Positions 22,501-32,328 of a stretch of 64,000 nucleotides of DNA are shown piece by piece. The stretch spans positions 12,928,557 through 12,992,556 of the forward strand of contig OY288256.1 in NCBI GenBank assembly GCA_958450325.1, read 5' to 3'. Origin of the DNA: Agrostemma githago (lineage: Eukaryota > Streptophyta > Magnoliopsida > Caryophyllales > Caryophyllaceae). A program made the position numbers and the translations under genes. The first letter of the stretch is position 1. Every line of letters begins with the position of its first letter. Below the pieces are notes generated by a model. The model saw only the letters and a list, made by a program, of their open reading frames with translations, was not told the origin of the DNA and made no database searches.

Positions 22501-25500
22501 CAGTAGTTTTATTTCTCAACACTGGTTGCTACCCTCTTTGCTTCAGTAATGGAGTACTAATATTGATTTGAAGGTTAAATGTAGCGAGTGTTTTGTGCAA
22601 TAAAAGTTCACACAATAACCAAAAAAATAAATAAAATTAGCTTACTTGTGCTGAACCGGCAGTGTCATTTGCAGGCTCTCTAGCTATACCAAACTTGGCC
22701 AAAGTGTTCTCACACTGAGCAAGTGCCTATGAACTCATACTGGTTGAAATCAATGCAATATCATACAAAAGATTATATATTAGCTCATGATAAATGAACT
22801 AAATACCTGTGGATGGCTTAACACTCGTTTCACGTGTTCAAGTTTTACACCATGATTAGCCAATAAACAATGCCTGACAACAACCTTCACTTCACCTACT
22901 ATATGAAGAGTATGACGAAGCAAAAGATCATGATTTCTATGGATGCTACCTCCTAGAGAATTCTCAATCGGTAAGACTGCTCGATCAACATGGCCAGCTT
23001 GAACAACCTGCAGCGATAAATTAAAAGCTCAACAAACGTCATGATATTGTATTGTGTCTCACATGGATTGTCTTGACTCTTCACCATTGTAAAACTATAC
23101 TGTGACTGTTATATTTCTTCACTAAATCAGCATCATCAACTACGTATATAGTTTTTTAAAATGGGAAGAGTTAAGATGTAAGAATCTATCTAATTTTCCA
23201 TGAAAAGGCAAGCACATTGTAGTAAAATGGATATCCAGAAACACAAACACAAACACAAACACCTAATTATGAAAAAGCATTGTAATAAACGTCTGTTTCA
23301 ATTATTCAAGGAGCGCAGTGGTAAAATTACACAAAAAGAGGCCCTTCAAAGAGTCAGCCACAGAAGTTGTAGAGGATTCGAACACGTCCCTCATTGAAGT
23401 GTATTATAATCTTCACCACCATATCATTACAAAATACTTAATTCTCATGCACACAAAGTTAAATATAAAAAAAGCAAGACATAATGGGGTCCAAAAAATA
23501 TATTGATTCGGTTCTAAAAGCCTAATGAAACACTAGCCGGAGCTAGTAATCAAAACTCAAAAGGATATCACGATTACCCAAGAAAATATACACCCTAATT
23601 AGAAACCCTTGTTGTGAAGTATGGAGTATAATAGATTAATACTTCAATAATCAATGTGTTCTTTACTTCAATTTATCGTGGTCATTGTGAAGAATCCAAG
23701 CTCTGCAAACTGTCTGTTAGAAAATTATAGTAAACCTTCATATTGGAAATTCAAGTTACCTCAAAATTAAAGGGCTAAAAGCAAATTATTTATCAGTTAG
23801 CTACCAACATTTGCATAGAGAATGTTACCAGAATTTTTTTCATCATTTCCAAAATTTATCAAATTCCACCAATATTTGCCGTTGTAACTGTTTGAAACAG
23901 AATAAAAAAATAGAACGATGAGATTATTTAAAGATGCAAAAAAAGTAAAGAGTTGAAAAACAAAGTGTATAATATTGATGGACCATATTCAAAGGACTTT
24001 TTGAGATGTTATGCAGTTAATAAAATAAATTGCAACTAATCTGAAATGACTCTCATAAGCATATGAAGTGCTAATATCATAGATTGGCGGTTGACTGGCC
24101 TAAGTTTAAGATGCATTGATAGCTAGTCAGCTAGCATAACTTAATGAGCATCATAGTTACCGGATTCCCCGGGTGCTTAGCGAACCGCGAATCATTAAAA
24201 GCGGATTCTATTATGTCGCTAACCAAAAATACACACACATACGCTAAGGGTGTGTTTGGATAAGAAAATGAGAGGGAAAAGGAGGGGAGGGGGAAGGAGG
24301 GAAAGGAAAGGGAATGAAGGGGAGGGAAAATGGAGGGATCCATTTTCCCACACCCTCCAAATCCCTTCACCACCATTTTCCTAACCAAACAAAGGAACTT
24401 GTTTCCTCCCTTTCCCTCCATTTCCCTCTATCCAAACAGACCCTAAAGGAGCGAATCACGAATCAATAAAAGTGTATTCATAGCGAATCCGGTAAGGCGG
24501 TAACCATGATGAGCATAAAAAAAATTCATGTCGTCCTTTTACCACCAAAAAAAGACACAAAATCAGCTATTAATGTGTCCTCGTGTTTGACCTCTTCAAA
24601 GTTGCTTAGATCCAATGAGGGTAAGATGAGAAAGTTATCATTTTAGTCTACTAAATATTGAATGTGATCAATGATCAGTCATTTTAGGAGGAACTAAAAC
24701 AAAGGGGCGGTTAGTGATTTATAGAGAGACTAAGATATCTGTAAGCAAAAAAACATAATGCCAGTTATGCAACAGAAGAACAATCTGACATATAGCAATA
24801 CTAAAAAGTAAAAACCATTATGATCGAGTTGTGTTGCTTCTTGGAAGATAATTACAATATGCAACAAATACTCCGTAGACAGTTAGTCACTTCCTGGAAT
24901 CCTTCTTTTCTATATTAATCTCTGAGAGAGGCTCCTAAAAGATTTTATTTACACTTACTGAAAGTACAGTCTGAAACAGGGAAACTAAATTTTGTTTGCC
25001 AATGCAGTTCTTAGAGCTTAGTGGATCTCTTCTTGCATGAATTCTACTGCTCAAAACTCTAAAATCCTCCAATAATATGGCAACAAAGACAAACACGAGC
25101 TCATAAAATTTGTTCTTGAGCTAAAATAACAACTGCAAAAGAATAGTTTGGAGAAAATACCTCAAATGCATTCTCAAATTCCTCACAGGGGACAGCTTCA
25201 CAATTTGCATAAGCCTTCTGTACTGCAAGTTGACTATATGCACCAGGAACTCCCTGGAAAAACGCCACCAATTGACAAGATCATACGTCATTCATTAACT
25301 ACAATTCAGGACTTATTCACCATAATTAACTACAATTCAAGCTTATAGAACAGAGAAGTTAGACAACTTGGTTACTGTGATAATGACAAACTATGCATAA
25401 CGGCTAAGCTATTCACACAACTTGGTTAATGCTGAGAGTGAAGTACTCAATGGCTCTGTGCCTCTGCCTAAGGCGGGCATAAGAGGGGTTGACTAGAGTC

Positions 25501-28500
25501 ATGTACATTGATGAACCGTTGACAAAGTGTTGAAAACGTAGAGGAAATGTTCTTGAATGATCTATAATGATAATTACGGTCAACAAGAACTTCATCAAAC
25601 AACTGCTACTTATCAATGTAACTCATGGAGAAGGCTAACAAAAATGAGTTTTGTTTGTTTGGTTTAATGAGAGCCACGAAGACGATTGTGATGCCAAAAG
25701 TTGCTCAAACCCAAGTCATGAATGCCGTCTCTCATCATTTTACAAACTAAGTTAGCTGACATATCAACAATAATGAATGAGTCTTTGACAATCTGACTTC
25801 CCTCAAAACGATAATACTCCCTGGTTATGCATAAACAAAAACTCTATACATCATTTTAATATTCCATGATAAGTAACAGACCAATGTTGGCCGGACACTG
25901 ACTTTGACCCATTTTAATACTATTATGGTCATGAGATGCTGACTTTGACCTCTAAATATTCTTGGAGGGGCAATATAAAACTCATAGAAGACCATGAGAG
26001 AATGAAGTGAAGATTCTGCCTATGGTGATGCAATTAAGATCAGATTTCGGTGTACTATTAGTCAAAATAGAGAAAGATCATTCTTTTGAAGAATATATCA
26101 TCAGATGCATAGACACTTTGTCAATAAACAACAGTATAATTAAAGATACGAGAAGCCTATTATTGTAATTGTGATCTTTGTTTCATAAAGGAGGTTCTTT
26201 ATTTATTTCTTACAAATTTGTATCCGATTCAATTAGATACCATTTGTAAATGCGATAAGACTTTTTATTAATGAAATTGGTCGTCACAAAAAGAAATAGA
26301 GAGTTTGATTTGGTTTTCTTTTTATCATATTCTCATTTGTAAAGAGTTCTGGATATCATAACTACTTGAGAATCAAAATTTAATACTAGCAGGCAGGGAG
26401 AATCTCGCTAGCTAGCCTCGTTACCTCAACTTTAAAAAAAAAGGTTAAAATTAACGACTTTGATATCCGAAAATTCTTACTCCGTAGTATATATGATCAC
26501 TTAACATAATTCCTCGTACAAAAGAACATGAGAAATTCGCTACTCAAAATTTTAGTCCTAGGTTCGTCATAGCAGGTACAACATGAATGAGATGAGGAGA
26601 GCTGAGGCTAAGGGCTACGCTAAGTCCACAACAACACACAGAGAACCATTGAGAGTGCACTATTTTATTTTTTGTAATATTTGTTGGTAGTTAAGGCCCA
26701 ACTATTATATTATTATAATTTATATCTTACTAGTATAGATTCGTGCATGCACGATATTTATGAAAATTTACTTAATAGCTTAGTCCCTCCCATTTTCAAT
26801 GATTACCCCATCTCAGTAATATATGTGAGGAGTATTATATTAAAATGAGACAATCATTTAAAACCGGAGAGAGTATTATTTAAAGATATTCAATTGAAGA
26901 TTTTTTTATTATTTTAAATCTCTCACTTTGAGAAATAATCTGAAATTGAGAAGCAATTAAAATAATTGAGTATTTTTTATTCTCAAATTTCAAAATTCGC
27001 TCTTAAAATATACTTCCTCTATTCCATTTGATTCTTTGCATTTACTTATTCACACTTGTCAACGCACGTTTTCTTTGATCTATTTCTTTAGATACGTATT
27101 TTTAAAAATTATAAAAATTTGATATTTATAACGTACTCGATTAGACAATATAAACAAGATCTCACGTGAGTACATTTTATCTTATATATTAGAAGTTACA
27201 TTGACAATTTCCCTCACCTATGAATAGTGCCCAAAAAGCAAATACAAAGAATCAAATGGAACGGAGGAAGTATGGATTAATATTAAGAATTGAAACTCAT
27301 ATTATAAATCAATTATTTTTAAAAAAATTAATACTAGTAGTAAAATTAAGAATTAGAAAAAAAAAATCTTAATAGTAGTATTAAAGTTTAAAAAAATAAG
27401 AAAAATTCTAAATTAAGAAGTTTAAAGTACTTTTTAAAAAAAGTTATTATGAAAATTAAGAATTAGTAAAAATTCTTAATAGTAGTACGGAGTATTAAAT
27501 TTATTTTTTAAAATAAAGAATTCTAATTATATACTCGTATTTTCGTAAAAATTAAAGTTTGAGATTCAACTCGAAAAAGAAGCGAGTATTTTTTGTTTTT
27601 ACAATCAAACTAGTAGTTGTTGTATTACAGTTTTCAAATTATTTTAATGATTTTGGTTAGAGTATTTATTAAATTTAATAGGTCATTAATTTATTATGAA
27701 GTATTATGTGACATGAGTGTTTTGAAGGGAAAATATTGAAAAGTTGTTATTCTCTTGATGGTGGCTCAACTGTTATATTTATATTTTACTCGTATAGAGC
27801 CTGCACAAGTGCAGCTTATATAACTTCTCATTTATAAGAGAATTTGTTTGTATAATAATAGTATCAAATAATAATGTTTTAGAATTTTTATAAAATATAA
27901 TTAAGTTTAATATTAGTTTGTTATAAGATGATATATGAAGATTGTGGTCAGACGTGAAAACATGTATAAGGAGTATGATGGAAGAAAATAAAAACCCAGA
28001 TGTATTAACATTTTATGAGTAAAAATGCTTATATATTTTTATGAATGTTCAAATGTTTAAGAATTGGAAATTAATGTTTGAGATTACTAATCAAATGTTT
28101 AAGAAATTTCCTAACAAATATTTCGCACAATATAATTCATGATTCCAAATATTAAATTTATAAATATATGTTACAGTAATTTTTTTCAGTACACTGCATA
28201 TAACTTAAATTTTTCATATTTGACTGAATATTTTAAAGAAAATAAATAGTTGTTGGAACAAATACCTTACTTTGAATTGTAAAAACGATAAACATGTGTA
28301 TACTACTCCGTAATAGTCTAATAGCTTCACCCCATCTAATAATATTCTAATATAAACCAAATTTTTCTAAGTAAAACTCATGCAAGGAATGTTTTGGTGA
28401 AATTTTTTAGATTAGGTTTAACAAAGATGTAATGAAATTCATAATGAAAGAGACATGTAATTACTAATTAGGCCAAATGGATTGTATATAGAATAAAATT

Positions 28501-28798
28501 CATAATCAAAGAGACACAATTGAGGGAGGCGGTAAATGTATAGAAATGATTGGAAGAAGGAGTATAATTTGTGATTCATGACTCTCACCGGCGATTCCAA
28601 ATTTCTCAGAAGAATTTTTTCATCAACCCATCTCTATTTTACATTAAGCTATTTAGCAATTAAATGACTGAAAAAGCTATAGACTAATTGATACTCTACT
28701 ACACTATAGAGCGTAAAAATTGAGGCAAGAGAAAGGGAAGGCACCTGATATGCGACCCGAAGGCGAGGAATTTTTGAGCCAACGTCAGTGACAGTCAT
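19591..28798 (-). CDS. ADT: Arogenate/prephenate dehydratase (ADT2-like), 10 exons
   Basis: Makes phenylalanine from arogenate (or phenylpyruvate from prephenate) by decarboxylation and dehydration. Exons on the minus strand in order: 28745-28798, 25161-25253, 22807-23007, 22646-22726, 20683-20778, 20518-20595, 20347-20436, 20202-20242, 19764-19845, 19591-19650. All introns are GT-AG and all junctions keep frame, giving 291 aa. Seen: LRVAYQ/GVPGAYS, DRAVLPIENSLGGSIHRN, VLSHPQALAQCE, NITRFLML (the catalytic TRF), then an ACT domain with GPGALFKAL and IESRP (Phe-binding motifs), and end EFATSVRVLGSYP. Closest in my memory to Arabidopsis ADT2. Odd: plant enzymes usually carry a plastid transit peptide of roughly 90-130 aa; here the frame starts MTVTDVGSK with a stop shortly upstream. 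Either a first exon is unrecognised (an AG lies just before, near 28811) or this is a truncated or cytosolic form. Confidence 0.9.
20321..20342. repeat. 22-base G homopolymer (poly-C in the sense intron)
   Basis: Twenty-two consecutive G on the plus strand. On the sense strand it is a C run starting four bases into intron 7, immediately after the donor GTAA and with the exon ending at 20347. Confidence 0.9.
22171..22370. mobile_element. Probable Stowaway-like MITE in intron 4
   Basis: Starts TA-CTCCCTCCATACCAATTTT; the right end (TTTGGGATGGACTAATA) is an imperfect inverted match. About 200 bp, no ORF. The degenerate right end lowers certainty. Confidence 0.45.
24149..24511. mobile_element. 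Outer MITE of a nested pair, intron 2
   Basis: CATCATAGTTACCGGATTC at the left pairs with inverted CATCATGGTTACCG at the right end; GCGAATC/GAATCCGG motifs also mirror each other. A second MITE sits inside it. Confidence 0.6.
24247..24444. mobile_element. Inner MITE (GGGTGTGTTTGGATA type), intron 2
   Basis: Left AGGGTGTGTTTGGATA and right inverted AGGGTCTGTTTGGATA flank about 198 bp of purine-rich then pyrimidine-rich sequence that can fold on itself. No ORF of note. Confidence 0.7.
26781..26875. mobile_element. Short Stowaway-like MITE, intron 1
   Basis: TA-GTCCCTCCCATTTT at the left pairs with inverted CTCTCTCCGGTTTT at the right; TA on both sides; 95 bp including the TA pair. Confidence 0.55.
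27013..27270. mobile_element. Stowaway MITE, 258 bp, intron 1
   Basis: Near-perfect terminal inverted repeats: CTTCCTCTATTCCATTTGAT at the left against the inverted right end (...GAATCAAATGGAACGGAGGAAG), flanked by TA at 27011-27012 and 27271-27272, the Tc1/mariner target duplication. Confidence 0.85.
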
Positions 28799-29700
28799 AT
28801 TCAACAGCAACTATCAAATCAGAAATGAGAATATTTTTACAGTTTTGCAAGGATTGATTTATCAATGTAAAAGAAAAGGGAACATCAAATGGTAACTCCA
28901 TCAAATTCAAAATAGCATATGCAAATACTATCAAATGCAACTTTTTCGTTATAAAAAATGTACAACTCCAGTGACGATATCAATGAAACAGAGGGAGTAG
29001 TATAACTGCAGTGACGAATCCAGAAATTTCGGAAAAATAACACATGAGTGCTAACAAATATCAGCAACTCAATCGTATAATTCAAAATAATTTACACTAA
29101 GGGCGAGGGGCTAATAAGCTCATTTTGTTTCAGTTGAGAACAATTTAGTTTAGTTTAGTTCAGCAGTTGAGTTTATTTCAGTCCAAAAAATCAATCACAT
29201 ACTACTCATCTCCATGATCACACATAAGTTGAATTAGAGAATTAAAATTCAATAATCAATCAATATTATTATAAACAAAATCATCTGAAATTATACTCGT
29301 AATAATTATGGATCTTAATTTTTGAAATAAAAAAAATTGGTAAAGACGTATTACCCGTGCGTCAACTTCAAAATGGAGAGTGTCAACTTGAAATTAGGGA
29401 TCTTGAATTTTGAAGACGGTAGAATGCCAAATTTGAAGATAGAAGATGTACGCTCACACTTTCAGTCTTTGGTTCCTGCGTTTCATTGCTTTTACTAATT
29501 ACTTTCTCTAACATAAATAAATCACTTTCATTATTTTATTAGATTAAATTAATTGGCAGGTATATTTGTTAAATAAGAATTTATATCATCATACTAAATA
29601 AATAAGATATCACATAATATTACTAATCAAACTTAATTTTAACTAAGTTTATAATAATCTTAAGAACTTATTTTAAAACTCAAAACAATACATAGATTAC
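28799..29700. other. AT-rich region upstream of the dehydratase exon 1
   Basis: Nothing firmly recognised. A transit-peptide exon was looked for on the minus strand and not found; the promoter cannot be placed. Confidence 0.4.
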
Positions 29701-30180
29701 TCTTATTTATAATATAAAATTTCATCACATCATTATAATTTTTAAAAGATTTTTTAAGACTCAAAAGTTGTTTGATTCATATCTTAGAACGAATGAATTT
29801 TTTGACTGATATCTAAGAACGAAAAATTAATGTTATTTATAATATAACATTCTATCACCTCATCATATTTTTCGATATAAGATAATTTATTCAAGGTTTA
29901 TAGTTTTAAGATTTGCTTTTAAGACCAAAAAAACGCAAGCTTATTTATAATATAGAATCATCACCTTTTTTTAATTTTTTTTAATTTTTTTAAGACCCAA
30001 AATATTGTTCGTTGTTATTTAAAACCGAAAGATTACTCATTTATGATATAAAATTTCATCACCTCATCATAATTTTTCGATATGGTATAATTACTCAATT
30101 AAGTTTATAGTTTTAAGAGCTATTTTTAAGATTTAAAAGAATTTAATTTGTTTTTATATCTAAGTTAAAGATAAACGATT
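29700..30180. repeat. Degenerate AT-rich tandem repeat, about 100-130 bp unit
   Basis: A motif like TTTATAATATAAAATTTCATCACCTCATC recurs (in part) at about 29705, 29834, 29942 and 30040, with accompanying TTTTTCGATAT and GTTTATAGTTTTAAGA blocks. Copies are diverged and unequal in length. Confidence 0.5.
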
Positions 30181-30502
30181 ACTCTTATTCCGATTACGGA
30201 AACAATAGACCCGACTTTGGATTCGGATCCTTTGATTATGATGCTTCCTTGATGATGATGGAATGGTTCCTTTGCTCCCTCCTCTCCCTCACTCCAATGT
30301 TCGGACCTTCTTGGCGGAGTCGGCCTGCTCCCTGCACACAGAAAGCACAGGGCCCCGGAGGTGTCCGGGGGAACCCTCTCCGATGCAAGTTAGTCCGTGA
30401 ATAGCCTTGAGAAACCTTACTCGTGAGGAGTAAGGTGGCGGTTTTTAGAGTGAGAGTCTAGAGAGAGAAAATCCAACCCTTTTTACGTGGGAGGTGGAAA
30501 AG

Positions 30503-30510
30503 TATTTATG
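30503..30510 (-). promoter_or_regulatory. TATA-like box of the candidate LTR
   Basis: CATAAATA on the minus strand, about 42 bp downstream of a long hairpin. Confidence 0.45.
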
Positions 30511-30551
30511 TCTTTCCCCAAGAGAGAGAGAAAGGAGAGAGGGAAAGAGGA

Positions 30552-30602
30552 GGAATGAGTGGACGGGAAGGTGACACGGGGCTCACCTCGTCCACTCATT
30601 CC
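30552..30602. promoter_or_regulatory. 51-bp two-tier inverted repeat upstream of the TATA-like box
   Basis: Outer arms GGAATGAGTGGACG and its exact reverse complement; inner arms GGTGA and TCACC around the loop. The place relative to the TATA-like box matches that of the palindrome arrays in the other LTR families here. Confidence 0.7.
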
Positions 30603-31205
30603 CTTTTACCTTAGGCCTGGACGGAGAGGGCTCTGACTTCCCCCCAAGACCCTGTCAGAGGCGTGAGTGCCCTGAGGACTGGCAGGCAGGGGGGGCTCGA
30701 CTGGCCTGGCCAGTGCATGGCATGACTTTGATTGGCAGTGGAGCGACTGAGGTCGCCTGTTTGAGGTTTCTTAGGAATCTTGCTTGGTGGCCTGCCAGGC
30801 ATGCCTTTCCCTATTCCTGGGTCGGGCTTCCCCGGTGCCCAGATGACAGGCGACCTGTGGCAGGCTACCGACCCCCATCAATTGGCCCTCGCCGGCTGAG
30901 GGGGAGCAGGGCTCCCCTTCAGCGGGCGACTTCTTGATTGGGATGGCGGGAGGTTGACTTCTTGAATCCCACCTTGGCATTTAATGCACCGCATGTTCCC
31001 GAGGGGAGAGTCTTAACTACTCCGGACATGCAAAGAGTTGGAATGTCTTTCCTCATGATTACTTTTCTTGTAAAATGGTTTCTCGGGCTTCGCGCAAGAC
31101 TGTCGATTGGCTACTTTGTGCAAAAATGGTCCTTGTTTTTTTCGACTTTTGCTTGATCATTCCCACAATCTATCTTCATCTTTCTCTATCCCTCTTCAAA
31201 GAAAC

Positions 31206-31799
31206 ATGTCTTGGATGAGAAAAACAATTTTTCGTTGTGGAGTTTTTGTGAACATCCTCTGTTTCGGGGGACGTTGGAGATTGAGGTACTCCAGGCTGGC
31301 TCATCTGGTCCTTCGTCGCAGTAGACAAACTCGCTCTCGTCCTTCGCGGATTGTTGGGAGGAGATCCTCATCCAGGGCTGGTAAGCGCTCTACAGAGTCC
31401 TCATCTCTCACAGGGCCCATGCCTAGACGCTGCTCCCAGGCGGGAGGTTGCTTTTACAGGGGATGCCACAAATGCTTCCCCTGGTTGCATCCTGAACAAT
31501 TCGACCCTGACTGCCCTGACTTGGGCTCCTCCCCTGAATCAGGCCCTTCCTCCCCCCCGACGAGGAAGAAAGGGGATTATGGTTCCCCTGAAGATACTGG
31601 GGTGGCCCCTTATGGCAGGGACTGGGACGTGAGTAGTCACGACTCAGAGGACAGCGAAGGCCAGGGTTATTCATCTGGCAGGGATGAAGGAGAGAGTCCT
31701 GATGACCCGTTCGAGGATACCGGCAGCTGGGACTGGGGATCCGATGCTGGCGACCGTGATAGCCCTGGGGACTATTCCCCGGTATTGGATGATGACTAG
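31206..31799 (+). CDS. Antisense ORF A of the Tat element, acidic tail, unknown function
   Basis: An open frame from 31107; Met 31206 (MSWMRKTIFRC) is taken as start, 197 codons. The first half is Arg/Ser-rich (RRSRQTRSRPSR), the middle has a Cys cluster (CFYRGCHKCFPW), and the end is strongly acidic and Ser-rich (DSEDSEGQGYSSGRDEGE...), closing YSPVLDDD. A T-rich region follows the stop. I recognise no family. It lies antisense between integrase and 3' LTR, as additional ORFs of Tat elements do. Confidence 0.5.
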   Translation: MSWMRKTIFRCGVFVNILCFGGRWRLRYSRLAHLVLRRSRQTRSRPSRIVGRRSSSRAGKRSTESSSLTGPMPRRCSQAGGCFYRGCHKCFPWLHPEQFDPDCPDLGSSPESGPSSPPTRKKGDYGSPEDTGVAPYGRDWDVSSHDSEDSEGQGYSSGRDEGESPDDPFEDTGSWDWGSDAGDRDSPGDYSPVLDDD

Positions 31800-32121
31800 G
31801 CCTGCCTTATGTTTGCAGGCAGTTTGAGCCGGAATATCAGGCTCTTTTTGTAACCTTTTGTTTTGTCCCACTTTGTAATTTGGACCCTTCGGGTCTTTTA
31901 ACTAATGAGAATCAGGTGGGCCTTTGACTTTTCATGTGGGTGTTGTTTTTGTTTTTTGTTTTTTGACGAGTGACGTCATGCAATGATTTACTTCTGCTCT
32001 TGTTGCCTTCTCGAGGTTCCTTGGGAAGCGATGGGTGGTTGAATTTTGAATGTGTGACACGTGGGGGGCTTTTCTTGAAGAAGAAACCCTCTGATTGGGC
32101 GGCTTTTCGTCTTCCTGCACC

Positions 32122-32129
32122 TATAAAAA
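32122..32129 (+). promoter_or_regulatory. TATA box for antisense ORF B
   Basis: CACCTATAAAAATATC on the plus strand about 200 bp upstream of an ATG in good context (ACCATGGCC), followed by a CT-rich leader. This suggests the antisense ORF has its own promoter. Confidence 0.6.
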
Positions 32130-32328
32130 TATCGACTCCCCCTTCATTCCCCCTTTCACACATTCAAACTTTACAAACTCCTCTTTCAAATTCTCTCTTT
32201 GTCGAGCGTTCTCTAGACTTAGGAACTTTTCCGTGTCTTCACCCGGCGACTGCTAATTAGGTTAGAATCCTAATCCTTGTCCTCCTCGTCTTTCTATTTC
32301 TTCGCTTTTCCCTATTTCCTTGAACACC

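Larger units (their letters stand above)
30190..31000 (-). repeat. Candidate 3' LTR of the second Tat-type element (limits uncertain)
   Basis: Lies left of the antisense ORFs, where the 3' LTR of a minus-strand element should be. On the minus strand it has a hairpin, then CATAAATA (30503-30510), then a leader-like stretch, which fits U3-R-U5. No second copy is in the window, so the ends cannot be set from sequence. Confidence 0.45.

Noticed and set aside
29340..29480. Candidate transit-peptide exon for the dehydratase gene
   Set aside because: Minus-strand frames here are short and show neither a plastid-type N-terminus joined to a donor site nor likeness to known ADT first exons.
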